From CALSMU01 sp965230225 (GTDB lineage: Bacteria > Bacteroidota > Bacteroidia > Flavobacteriales_D > Parvicellaceae), in contig CBDDKM010000010.1 of NCBI GenBank assembly GCA_965230225.1, positions 434,001 to 498,000 of the forward strand: a stretch of DNA of 64,000 bases, read 5' to 3'. The notes under the pieces are model-generated. The model worked only from the letters and a program-made list of their open reading frames with translations. It had not been told where the DNA came from and made no database searches. Positions within the stretch are counted from its first letter, which is position 1. The number at the start of each line of letters is the position of its first letter. Shown here one piece after another: positions 35,603 through 44,558 of this stretch. The position numbers were made by a program, and so were the translations under genes.

Positions 35603-38600
35603 ATCTACTTGCCAGTGATATAACCGGCACTACCTTCACCCATTTACCAGGTGTTCTGGCGCTAATTGCTTCATCGTACATAGCCTCACTTTCTATAGTT
35701 GGTAAATAGTACTTACCTAAATAGGTGGCATTAAGTTGTATTCTAAACTTTTTAGTTTCTCCTTTATCCAGAGAATAGTAAGTATAAACTCTATCGTCTC
35801 TAATATCTTGATAATCGTAAGAATCACTACTATAAGAACTGCTAAAGCCATCCATTCTGGTATTGTGTATTTCCCAACCGGAAGGAAAAATTTGATTCAA
35901 TGTCATCTCCTTTAAAGTTCCTCTTGTACCTGGATTATACAAAGACACTTCTGCAATAAAGTCCGTACCCTGCTCTAACTCTTCAGGATTTATAGCGACA
36001 CCATTCATATTGGTATATCGTATATTCATTACCAAATTATTAGAGGCAGATGATTGATCCCCAATTACCGGAATTCCTTCTACCACTACCTTTGCATACA
36101 ATAAGCCTTTACCATTGTTCTTTACTTTAACAGTAGACTTCTCCCCCTTCACCTTGAGCTTAGATTGATAAACGGGTACCTGAGTTGATTTGGTAACATT
36201 ACTGCTTCCGGAAATCTGGTAGGTAAACCTCATGGTTTTATCCACACCCGAACTGTTTAAGTACTTACTCATGGCCAGTAAACAATAAGCTGTGGTTTGG
36301 GTGCTCATCCACTCTTCAGAGTTCATTTCTTCTGCTAACTTTTTAGCCAAAGCACCTGCTTTATTTCTGTCTTTCATTAACACCATGGTCTCCAGAATCA
36401 TGGCTTCATCTCGAACATCCGATCCATAGGTATAAGCTAACTCTTTATACTCTGGCACTTCGGATGTTAATCCTCTCACCAACTGAAAAGCCACCTCTTT
36501 TTGTCCTACCAATTGATATGCTGCTGCCAATCGCCACTTAGCAGCCAAACTTAAATTAGACATTTCGCGCATCCTGTTCATCGCTCCCAACTCTGGTGCA
36601 TTAGCCAGAGCTAAAGTATACAATCGATATGCTTGCGATAAATCGTCGTATTGAGCTGGTCCGTTGTAATAACTGGATGAACTAACATTATAATTTTTAG
36701 CCTGCTTGCTCTGATACTTGATCCATCTTTTCTTCATTCCATTAGGCAAATGATACCCCATAGACTCTGCCTCGAGCATAAAATGTCCAGCGTAATTGGT
36801 TCCCCAGTCCGAATCTTCCGATTGTCCAGGCCAATAAGAGAAACCTCCCTCCAATGTTTGAAATAATCTTAATCGCTCTATTCCTGCTTTAATGTTTTGA
36901 TCCACCTGAACACGAGCATCGTTATTGAGGTTCATCACCTTATTTAAAGCCAACTGTGGAAACACAGAAGAAGTAGTTTGCTCGATACAACCATGAGGAT
37001 ACCTGATCAAATACTTTAGTCTTTGATCCAAATTTAAAGGGGGAAAAGAAGTCAACTCAATGGTTGCGGTATTCGTTCCTTTTATTCCTTTAAATAGCAC
37101 CTCTGGATTCCAGGTTTGCCCTGGATCAATTACCCCTTCATATACATCAGACACTTGAGGATTAGGAGTTCGTACATCCAATTCGATTTCGTGTTTAGCC
37201 ACTTCTTTACCGCTGGTTGCAATAATTTTAACTTTCCCTATCCCTATTTTCTCCAACACTTCTAATTCAAAATTTACCACTTCATCTCCCGGTTTAGAGA
37301 ATTTAATGTTCTTTTGGTTTGAGCCCAGTACTTTAAATTTATCATTAGCTTCTATCTTAACCGTTACATTTTTCACGTGTTTTTCCATTGCAAATACGTT
37401 TACCGGAAGAAAAACACGCTCCGTTGGCCCCACTACTCTTGGTAATGTACCTAGCACCATTAAAGGGCTTCTAACTGGCACTGTTTTCTGAGCATTTCCA
37501 TATTTTTCATCCTGACCAGCCACAACCATTACCCGAACTGACCCAACGTAATTTGGCACATCTATCGTATGGGTTTTCTTAGCCCCCGGCTTAAGGTGAA
37601 ATGGGCCAATAAACCTAACCATTGGTTCAAATCGATTGGCTTTGGTGGGTTTTTTCGCACCGTAAGAACCATCTCCCCCAATAGCCAACAGTTTATTCAT
37701 CTCTGTTCCAAAAGCTCCCATCACCTCATCGTACATATCCCAGGTTTTTACTCCAAGTGCTTCTTTAGCGTAAAAGTGATTCCATGGGTCCGGAGTTTTA
37801 AACCCGGTTAAATCCAGTAGGCCTTCATCCACTACAGCTAGTGTATAGGTCATTTCTTTTCCTTTTTCCTCACTGATGGTAATTTTTGCCTCAGATTCTG
37901 GCCTTAGCACATCCGCCATTTTTATAACAGGAGTAAAGTGAGTTCCTGGATTTTCTACCATTATTGGTGCAACACCATATAAACGTATTGGCAAATCATT
38001 TTCTGTAATACTATGTGGTTGAAGCAGAGACACGTGAACAAACACATTTGGAGCCATATCTGCCGTAGTTTTAAACTCAAACCTGGTCTCCCCTTTTTTG
38101 GTATCCACCATAAACTTCTTCACGACCTTGGTTCCCGATTCTAAAGCAATAACAGCTTTTCCATTGGAACTGGACGGAAATGAAAGCTTAACAACATCAC
38201 CAACAGAATAATTTTCTTTATCAGTCGAGAAATTAAGCATGGTTGCGTTTTCTGCACTTGTTCTTTCCGATCTCGCCCAATAAGGCCAATCGATGTATAT
38301 AATTTTTCCGGTAGAATGCCCACTCTCTTTATCCGTTACCTGAACAATATACCTTCCCCATTCCGGACGGTTTACTCTTAGCTTAAATCCTCCTTTTCCA
38401 TTTTTGGTGGATATTTTCTTGTTAAGAATAGGTATGGTACTGGATTTTGCAATATAGCTAGCCAAATCGTTATCATAGCTATCCCACCACCAACGCCATT
38501 GAATCTTATATACTTTAACCTCAACATCCTTTTTAGAAATGGGGTTACCATCAGCATCCACCGTAGCCACATCTATGTAGTGATCAATATCTGTTTGCAA

Positions 38601-41186
38601 AGTTCCCTGATACAGTTTTCCCTTTGGTACCTGTACCCCAACATAACTGGTATAAGGTGAATAAGAAATAGCATGTCTGTCTATGCTAAAACCTCCTCCT
38701 TCTTCGTAAACTTTTGTCACAAAATTCGCTGTTAGCATACCAGGTGCATTCCCTCCAATGTGAATCTCCGGATCAATAATAGCTTCTCCATTTTCATCTA
38801 CTCTTTCATCAAACACCGTTTGACTTTCCGTATTGAAGCTTTTTAATGGATCATCAAAAATGTAATTCTTAAACTTTTTAAATGAGGTATATCTGGAATT
38901 AACTGTTAGATCAATTTTAGCCCTTAGGTTCTTGGCAATTGCTCCATGTAACCACTTTACACTAATGCTACCTTCGTTAGATGGATCCGCTTTAGATAAT
39001 CGTTCTTTTTCAAAATCCAGGTATATTTTTAATCGATTAGGTTTTACTGTTTCAACTTTCAAATACTCCGTAAACGACCTGTTCCCAACAGAAACTTTAG
39101 CCATATAGTCTCCCGTAATATCCTCCGGTAAAGTAGCCGTCCTAAAATCATACAACCCATTTACATTTTTAGAGGTATTTTTTCTCGACACCAATTGTCC
39201 ATGAGGATTGTAAAACTCAAATGTTACAGGATGTTTAGCAGGTAAAATATGTTCCTTATCCTCTAGCATAAACGAAACATAAATCGAGTCTCCCGGACGC
39301 CATACACCACGCTCCGTATAAATCATTCCTTTTACTCCATTCTGTACCGTCTCTCCTTCTACATCAAATTTACTCAACGACAAGGATTCACCATCTCGTA
39401 ATTTAAGATACCCTCTCTGACCTCCTTTTTTCGCAATAACCACAAATGGTTTCTTGTTTAGCTTTAATGCAGCCATTCCTTTAGAATCTGTAGAAGTGCT
39501 TCCCAGCAATTGCTGCTGATAATCGTAAAACTCAATGGTGGCTCCAGTAATCGGGTCAGTGGTTCTTATATCATTCAAAAAGATGTGCATCACCTTATCT
39601 CCTCCTGCCTTTGCAATGATTCCAATATCAGATGCAAGCACATTACTCTTTACTGATTTATCTCGATAGTAGGAATGATCACAAGGGTTATCTCTTTCAT
39701 CATAATCATAACTGTAATCGTAATCCCAATAATCATAGTCATACCAATAATCGTAAGAGTCCCAACCATCTTCGTTCCACTCTTCCTCCTCATCGAAAGT
39801 TAATTCTGCCAAAGGAGCATCCAATTCATCACCATCACAACCATATACGCTATACTCTTTTTTGAACCTAATTTCCACTTGATAAATGGCTCCCGGCTCC
39901 ACTTCTACAATTTCGCTTAACTCTAGTTGAAAACGGTTCCATTCGTGCAAATTGACATTTGATCTTTCATTTAAATCTACTCGCTTTCTTAATACCTCCC
40001 GGGATACACGTTTCATTTGATAATCTCCCTCAAGATCGTTTACCTGCAAGAACTGAAGCACATTACTTTGAAACACCTTGGTGATATATACATCCACAGC
40101 TCTTAGGTTAACCGCTTCGAACGGAAAAAGTAACCCTTCTGGAGTATTCGGAATAATTACTCCATTTCCTACTAATCTTACTTCCGGTTTAATTCCTTCA
40201 AAAACAAGGTCGATGGCATCGCTGTTTATCATTTTATATCCATTGGAGTTTCGCACTCCTGGATTAACAGTTACCAGTTTTACTCCGGACACCCAATGAG
40301 GTAAATAAACGTGTACTTCGTGCCCTTCAATGTTATATCGTAAATTGGAAATGCCTTCTACAGTAATTAACCCATTTAGATTTTGGTTGGGCTTTAATGG
40401 GTCGGAAAAATGAATTCTTACATATTGCTCCGGTTCGTGAACTACGGACATACTAGTAACTTTAAAATCACCCAACGCAGGAACCTCAACTTCCTTTTCA
40501 AATTTCTCATGAACACCTATAGGGCCACCATTCCAAAACAACTTTACCGACGAAGCTAGTTTTGATCTACTTACCTCTTCTACTACATAACGATGAACCA
40601 ACCCTCCTGAATGATTCCAAGTCACTTTTAGTTCTTTTCCACCCTGATAAGCACTCAATGTTTTTTCAACCGCAGAAGAATCCGCCATATCAGCAGTAAT
40701 TACCCTACCTTCTAGTTTTTGCCTCTTTAAATTGGAAAATTCATAGGTACTCAGCCCATCCACATAAACCATAAAATTTTGGTCGATGGTACTGAAATTA
40801 AAAGAAAACACTTCCATTTCCTCGGGAACCTCCATTAATTCCGACAGCTGAAAGTTTACCTCATACTGCTGCCCAGACATGAATTCTTCATAGGGTACAA
40901 ACTCAATTGTGTTTTGGTTGATCCACCAGGCTTCTCCTTCTACTTCCGGCTCAAAATGAAACAAATCCTCATAAATTGGCTCATCCATATTAACCTCACC
41001 TTCATAATCTTCGGCTAACTGAATTTTAATTGTCGATTCTTTAGAAATAATTCCAGAGGTATATGCGCCAATATAACTAGCAAACTCTGGGTTGACTCTG
41101 ATTTTTTTCTTCACCTCCTCCGAGCAGGAATGGAGTAAGAGTACTGGTAGTAGTAATAGGAACAAGTAAGGTGCAAAACGTTTCAT
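35601..41186 (-). CDS. Alpha-2-macroglobulin family lipoprotein, thioester type
   Basis: A 1861-residue periplasmic protease trap. The lipobox LLLHSC (Cys21) marks it as a lipoprotein. MG-type beta domains fill residues 100-1000, a carboxypeptidase-regulatory-like segment (DIRTTDPITGATIEFYDY) is near 540, and the macroglobulin core follows. The thioester motif PHGCIEQ is intact (Cys1400, Gln1403), ahead of the helical TED domain and the C-terminal receptor-like domain. A strange Asp/Tyr/Trp/Glu-rich insertion lies at about 463-510. Family members pair with PBP1C to guard peptidoglycan repair; the pbpC gene here is 13 kb away. It is monocistronic. Confidence 0.93.
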   Translation of the reverse strand: MKRFAPYLFLLLLPVLLLHSCSEEVKKKIRVNPEFASYIGAYTSGIISKESTIKIQLAEDYEGEVNMDEPIYEDLFHFEPEVEGEAWWINQNTIEFVPYEEFMSGQQYEVNFQLSELMEVPEEMEVFSFNFSTIDQNFMVYVDGLSTYEFSNLKRQKLEGRVITADMADSSAVEKTLSAYQGGKELKVTWNHSGGLVHRYVVEEVSRSKLASSVKLFWNGGPIGVHEKFEKEVEVPALGDFKVTSMSVVHEPEQYVRIHFSDPLKPNQNLNGLITVEGISNLRYNIEGHEVHVYLPHWVSGVKLVTVNPGVRNSNGYKMINSDAIDLVFEGIKPEVRLVGNGVIIPNTPEGLLFPFEAVNLRAVDVYITKVFQSNVLQFLQVNDLEGDYQMKRVSREVLRKRVDLNERSNVNLHEWNRFQLELSEIVEVEPGAIYQVEIRFKKEYSVYGCDGDELDAPLAELTFDEEEEWNEDGWDSYDYWYDYDYWDYDYSYDYDERDNPCDHSYYRDKSVKSNVLASDIGIIAKAGGDKVMHIFLNDIRTTDPITGATIEFYDYQQQLLGSTSTDSKGMAALKLNKKPFVVIAKKGGQRGYLKLRDGESLSLSKFDVEGETVQNGVKGMIYTERGVWRPGDSIYVSFMLEDKEHILPAKHPVTFEFYNPHGQLVSRKNTSKNVNGLYDFRTATLPEDITGDYMAKVSVGNRSFTEYLKVETVKPNRLKIYLDFEKERLSKADPSNEGSISVKWLHGAIAKNLRAKIDLTVNSRYTSFKKFKNYIFDDPLKSFNTESQTVFDERVDENGEAIIDPEIHIGGNAPGMLTANFVTKVYEEGGGFSIDRHAISYSPYTSYVGVQVPKGKLYQGTLQTDIDHYIDVATVDADGNPISKKDVEVKVYKIQWRWWWDSYDNDLASYIAKSSTIPILNKKISTKNGKGGFKLRVNRPEWGRYIVQVTDKESGHSTGKIIYIDWPYWARSERTSAENATMLNFSTDKENYSVGDVVKLSFPSSSNGKAVIALESGTKVVKKFMVDTKKGETRFEFKTTADMAPNVFVHVSLLQPHSITENDLPIRLYGVAPIMVENPGTHFTPVIKMADVLRPESEAKITISEEKGKEMTYTLAVVDEGLLDLTGFKTPDPWNHFYAKEALGVKTWDMYDEVMGAFGTEMNKLLAIGGDGSYGAKKPTKANRFEPMVRFIGPFHLKPGAKKTHTIDVPNYVGSVRVMVVAGQDEKYGNAQKTVPVRSPLMVLGTLPRVVGPTERVFLPVNVFAMEKHVKNVTVKIEANDKFKVLGSNQKNIKFSKPGDEVVNFELEVLEKIGIGKVKIIATSGKEVAKHEIELDVRTPNPQVSDVYEGVIDPGQTWNPEVLFKGIKGTNTATIELTSFPPLNLDQRLKYLIRYPHGCIEQTTSSVFPQLALNKVMNLNNDARVQVDQNIKAGIERLRLFQTLEGGFSYWPGQSEDSDWGTNYAGHFMLEAESMGYHLPNGMKKRWIKYQSKQAKNYNVSSSSYYNGPAQYDDLSQAYRLYTLALANAPELGAMNRMREMSNLSLAAKWRLAAAYQLVGQKEVAFQLVRGLTSEVPEYKELAYTYGSDVRDEAMILETMVLMKDRNKAGALAKKLAEEMNSEEWMSTQTTAYCLLAMSKYLNSSGVDKTMRFTYQISGSSNVTKSTQVPVYQSKLKVKGEKSTVKVKNNGKGLLYAKVVVEGIPVIGDQSSASNNLVMNIRYTNMNGVAINPEELEQGTDFIAEVSLYNPGTRGTLKEMTLNQIFPSGWEIHNTRMDGFSSSYSSDSYDYQDIRDDRVYTYYSLDKGETKKFRIQLNATYLGKYYLPTIESEAMYDEAISARTPGKWVKVVPVISLASR

Positions 41187-41323
41187 GTTTTTGAGATTAG
41201 AGGTTAATTCAGTAATAATTCTGAAACAATTTTACATCCCTTCTACCTTTATATATAGTGCTAATGATTATGTGCTTAAATGTTTTGATTATTTGAACCA
41301 ACTGCTTCCAATTCTTATTTAAG

Positions 41324-41331
41324 TATTTTTG
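41324..41331 (+). promoter_or_regulatory. -7 box (TATTTTTG) of the GT2 gene
   Basis: Perfect TAnnTTTG ending six bases before the ATG at 41338. It overlaps an in-frame TTG (41329), which is therefore unlikely to be the start. Confidence 0.5.
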
Positions 41332-41337
41332 AACCGA

Positions 41338-42327
41338 ATGAATGAACTGATCTCCATCGTAATGCCTGCCAAAAATGTGGCTCCGTATATCAGAGAGAGC
41401 CTCAACTCAATTATTGATCAAAAAGACATAGATTGGGAACTAATTGTGGTAGATGATAACTCGGTGGATGACACCTATCAAATATTAACTGAATATGCTC
41501 TATTAGACTCGAGAATTCATGTACTAAAAAACCAGGGGAAAGGAATAATTGATGCTTTGAGCTTTGCTTACCTCCATTCTAGTGGAACATTAATTACCCG
41601 AATGGATGCAGATGATAAAATGTCTGACGATAAGTTACTTCTAATGCGACAAGCTGCCGTTGAAGCGGGCCAGGGAATTGTAATTACCGGATTGGTGGAG
41701 TATTTTTCCGATGCTCCACTTGGCAACGGATACCTACAGTATCAAAATTGGCTAAACCAGTTAACCTTAACTTCTGATAACTATAGAGATATTTATAAGG
41801 AGTGTGCCATTCCCTCCCCTTGTTGGATGGTTTGGAAAAGTGATCTTGATAAACTAGGTGGATTTGATCAATTGGTCTACCCGGAAGATTACGACCTGGC
41901 ATTTAAATTTTATCAAAACCAATTAAAGGTGGTTGGAATTCCTAACACTCTTCATTATTGGAGAGATTATCCGGAAAGGACCTCCAGAAATGATGATAAC
42001 TATAAAGACAATCGGTTTTTAGAGATAAAAATCAGGTATTTTATAGAAGTCGATTACCACCCCCAAAAGACCTTAGTTTTATGGGGAGCAGGAAAAAAAG
42101 GAAAAAAAATAGCCTCCTTACTGAGAGAAAAAGGAGTAGAATTTAGGTGGATTTGTAATACACCTACCAAAGTAGGGCACATGATTCACAATGTTAAATT
42201 GGAAAACTCCGAAAACTTTGACTTTAGCAATTCGCAACTCATTATAGCCATTGCTGGAAAAGATGATCAAAAAGCAATAAACCAACGCATTTCTCCATTG
42301 GGGATGGAATATTATTACTTTTGTTAA
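41338..42327 (+). CDS. Family 2 glycosyltransferase with C-terminal Rossmann-like domain
   Basis: This 329-residue cytoplasmic GT-A enzyme has SIVMPAKNVAPYIRESLNSI, VVDDNSVDDTY and the metal-binding MDADD (about residue 88), plus the acceptor-side YPEDYDLAFKF. From about residue 245 there is a second domain that opens with LWGAGKKGKKIASLLREKG, a GxGxxG nucleotide-binding motif, then IIAIAGKDDQ. This domain resembles small nucleotide/sugar-binding Rossmann units fused to some envelope glycosyltransferases. Donor and acceptor are unknown. The PaaI-like gene follows by 24 bases. Confidence 0.88.
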   Translation: MNELISIVMPAKNVAPYIRESLNSIIDQKDIDWELIVVDDNSVDDTYQILTEYALLDSRIHVLKNQGKGIIDALSFAYLHSSGTLITRMDADDKMSDDKLLLMRQAAVEAGQGIVITGLVEYFSDAPLGNGYLQYQNWLNQLTLTSDNYRDIYKECAIPSPCWMVWKSDLDKLGGFDQLVYPEDYDLAFKFYQNQLKVVGIPNTLHYWRDYPERTSRNDDNYKDNRFLEIKIRYFIEVDYHPQKTLVLWGAGKKGKKIASLLREKGVEFRWICNTPTKVGHMIHNVKLENSENFDFSNSQLIIAIAGKDDQKAINQRISPLGMEYYYFC

Positions 42328-42351
42328 TACTATTTCAACATATTTAGTTTA

Positions 42352-42786
42352 ATGACCACACAAGAATTATACGAAGCTTTTAACCATTTCGATCGACTGA
42401 TGGGGCTTGAACTTACTGAAAAAGGGCCTGGAGATATTGAATATCGATTAGTAGTTCAACAGCAACATTTAAGTTCTCCCGGTGTAGGTCATGGAGGTGT
42501 TGTGGCAGCCATGATGGATGCTGTAATTGGAACTACTGCTCTCTCACAAGTATTTCATGAGCGAAAATTAGTCTCAACAATAGAGTTCAAAATAAACTAT
42601 TTCAAACCTACCATTGAAGATGATGTGTTAATCGGAACAGGAAAAATTGAATTCCATGGCAAAAGCATTATTTCCTGTAGTGGTGAAATCATCAAACAAG
42701 AATCTGGAGAATTAGTATCTAAAGCACTAGGTACTTTCAATATATATCCCATGGAAAAGAGAGGATTAAAACTGGATTTTGACTAA
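42352..42786 (+). CDS. PaaI-family hotdog thioesterase
   Basis: A 144-residue acyl-CoA thioesterase of the hotdog fold. The signature LSSPGVGHGGVVAAMMDAVIG near residues 44-64 contains the His-Gly-Gly and catalytic-type Asp of the PaaI group. The strands STIEFKINYFKP and ISCSGEIIKQESG follow. Length is standard for a single hotdog domain. The substrate (short-chain or aryl acyl-CoA) is not shown. It is likely co-transcribed with the preceding GT2 gene. Confidence 0.85.
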   Translation: MTTQELYEAFNHFDRLMGLELTEKGPGDIEYRLVVQQQHLSSPGVGHGGVVAAMMDAVIGTTALSQVFHERKLVSTIEFKINYFKPTIEDDVLIGTGKIEFHGKSIISCSGEIIKQESGELVSKALGTFNIYPMEKRGLKLDFD

Positions 42787-42901
42787 TCACCTCCTTTTAT
42801 CTTTGCTAATTGCTTTTTGGTAATTTTCTACGAATAGACTTAAAATGCGGATTATTTTATTTTGGGGAAGGATAAAAATGTCAATTTGTTAAAATTTATA
42901 A

Positions 42902-42909
42902 TATATTTG
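42902..42909 (+). promoter_or_regulatory. -7 box (TATATTTG) of the first lipoprotein gene
   Basis: Perfect TAnnTTTG, 30 bases before the ATG at 42940. It lies downstream of an in-frame upstream start at 42862, which it rules out. Confidence 0.6.
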
Positions 42910-42939
42910 CACGATTCCCTGACACCGAGAACCACCTAC

Positions 42940-43665
42940 ATGGTAAGATTGACTAACATACTAAAAACCCTTACCCCAATCTTTATTGGAATATCTATAT
43001 TCCTACTAGCTTCTTGTGATACAACCGAGGAACAAGCAGAAGAACCAAAGATTTCGGAGGGTGTTCTAACTTTTGACGTTACCTACCCTTATTATCAGGA
43101 TGGTTTTATGGCTAGTTTACTGCCAGACGAGATGACCATGACTTTTAAAAACAACGTGTACAAAAACTTTGTTACCAAAGGAGGGATGTTTTCTACTACT
43201 CTTATTTCTGATTGCAACAATAACACATTAACCTTAATGCTGGATTTTGGTCAGAAGAAGATTTACTGTGAACTAGATCAAGCCTTAACGGACACCATGA
43301 TGTTAGAATTCCCAACTCCTGACATCCTTGAGATCAATGACCCTGATTCGATTGCAGGAATGAGATATGATAAGAAATTAGCTATATTCGATCACCTGGC
43401 TGATGGATACGATGTAGAGTTAATGGAATCTTTTGATATAGACATTAAGAACAGTAACTGGTGTAACCAATACAAAGATATTGAAGGTGTATTATTGGGA
43501 TACGAGGTAGAACAATATGGTCTTCAAATGAGAATGAGAGCCTCTAAAATTGATACCGTTTCTGTTGCCGATACTGAATTCGACGTTCCTGAAAACTTCA
43601 AAGAGGTTACTCTAGAGAAAATGATGTACGAACTAGAAGAGATTTTCAAGTCTCTGGCTATGTAA
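42940..43665 (+). CDS. Predicted lipoprotein, hypothetical
   Basis: The product has 241 residues from the ATG at 42940. The signal peptide ends in the lipobox LLASC (Cys25). The mature protein begins acidic (DTTEEQAEEPK), then has GVLTFDVTYPYYQ, a Met-rich segment MASLLPDEMTMTF, and a C-terminal EVTLEKMMYELEEI. This order (beta strand, Met/Leu-Pro segment, late VP.. and LE.M) resembles the next gene, so the two look like diverged duplicates in the DUF4412/GLPGLI-type range. The function is unknown. Confidence 0.7.
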   Translation: MVRLTNILKTLTPIFIGISIFLLASCDTTEEQAEEPKISEGVLTFDVTYPYYQDGFMASLLPDEMTMTFKNNVYKNFVTKGGMFSTTLISDCNNNTLTLMLDFGQKKIYCELDQALTDTMMLEFPTPDILEINDPDSIAGMRYDKKLAIFDHLADGYDVELMESFDIDIKNSNWCNQYKDIEGVLLGYEVEQYGLQMRMRASKIDTVSVADTEFDVPENFKEVTLEKMMYELEEIFKSLAM

Positions 43666-43771
43666 TATACATCCACCTCATTCCCCTTTAACATCCCTTA
43701 ACAAACCTTTCGTAATATACTGGCGGTTGATCCATTATAAAAGTGTACTATTGCATAAAAAATAGATTAAA

Positions 43772-44410
43772 ATGAAAACAGCCTTATTTCTTGTGGTAAC
43801 CGCAGCATTATTTCTGACCAGCTGCTCACCAAAAACATTTCAGGGATCAGTAAATTATACAATTGATTACGAATTGCCAGAAGCTATGGAAGCTCAGAGA
43901 GCTATGTTACCAACCAATATGCTAATGTACATTGGCGAAGGTTTTACAAGAGTGGAGCAAAAAACAATGATGGGAGACCAGATTGTTATTACTGATACCA
44001 AAGAAAAATCAGCTGTTTTATTGATGAACATGATGGGACAGAAAATGGCCATCACCATGAACTCAGATGACACTCCGGAAACGGAAGAGCCAAAAATTGA
44101 GTACCTGGACGAAACTAAAGTCGTTGCTGGTTACAACTGTAAAAAAGCTATTGTTACTACAAAAGATGAAGAAGGTGAAGAGCAATCGGTAGAAGTTTAT
44201 TACACCAAAGAAATTCCTTCCGAAGCGAATGACAAATTAAAAGGACTAGATGGTTTCCCATTAGAGTATGGTATTAGTGCTCAGGGAATGTTAATGACCA
44301 TGAAAGCAAAAGAAATTAAGAAAGAAAAAGTTGCTAAAAATTTATCAGAAATTCCTGAAGGTTATGAAACAATGACCATGGAAGAATTTCTAAAATCGAT
44401 GGGACAATAA
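43772..44410 (+). CDS. Predicted lipoprotein, DUF4412-like
   Basis: A 212-residue protein with lipobox FLTSC (Cys18). It contains FQGSVNYTIDYELP, a methionine-rich stretch (MLPTNMLMYIGEGF, LLMNMMGQKMAITM), a VVAGYNCKKAIVTTKDEEG motif typical of Bacteroidota DUF4412-type proteins, and a C-terminal EGYETMTMEEFLKSMG. A near -7 box (TACTATTG, 43746-43753) lies upstream and a strong terminator follows. It is probably periplasmic or outer-membrane attached; the function is unknown. Confidence 0.72.
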   Translation: MKTALFLVVTAALFLTSCSPKTFQGSVNYTIDYELPEAMEAQRAMLPTNMLMYIGEGFTRVEQKTMMGDQIVITDTKEKSAVLLMNMMGQKMAITMNSDDTPETEEPKIEYLDETKVVAGYNCKKAIVTTKDEEGEEQSVEVYYTKEIPSEANDKLKGLDGFPLEYGISAQGMLMTMKAKEIKKEKVAKNLSEIPEGYETMTMEEFLKSMGQ

Positions 44411-44430
44411 CCCTCTGAAAATGATTTAAC

Positions 44431-44458
44431 AAAAGCTCCTCAACAGGAGCTTTTTTTA
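44431..44458 (+). terminator. Intrinsic terminator after the second lipoprotein gene
   Basis: AAAAGCTCCT (44431-44440), loop CAAC, AGGAGCTTTT (44445-44454), then TTT. Confidence 0.88.
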
Positions 44459-44527
44459 TACCCTGTTGCTAACATACACTCGTTAAAAAGACTGAAAAAC
44501 CTGCTTAAAGACATTTGATTTTAGAAT

Positions 44528-44535
44528 TACTTTTG
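44528..44535 (+). promoter_or_regulatory. -7 box (TACTTTTG) of ftsK
   Basis: Perfect TAnnTTTG, 23 bases before the ftsK ATG at 44559. Confidence 0.6.
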
Positions 44536-44558
44536 AGAGGTTAGATAACCTGTGCTGA

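Noticed and set aside
39632..39865. A + strand frame rich in His and Asn inside the macroglobulin gene.
   Set aside because: It is the complement of the Asp/Tyr-rich tract (GAT/TAT read on the other strand gives ATC/ATA and related codons), so the unusual composition comes from the real gene.
41329..41337. TTG at 41329 as start of the GT2 gene.
   Set aside because: It falls inside the -7 box; the ATG three codons later is the better start.
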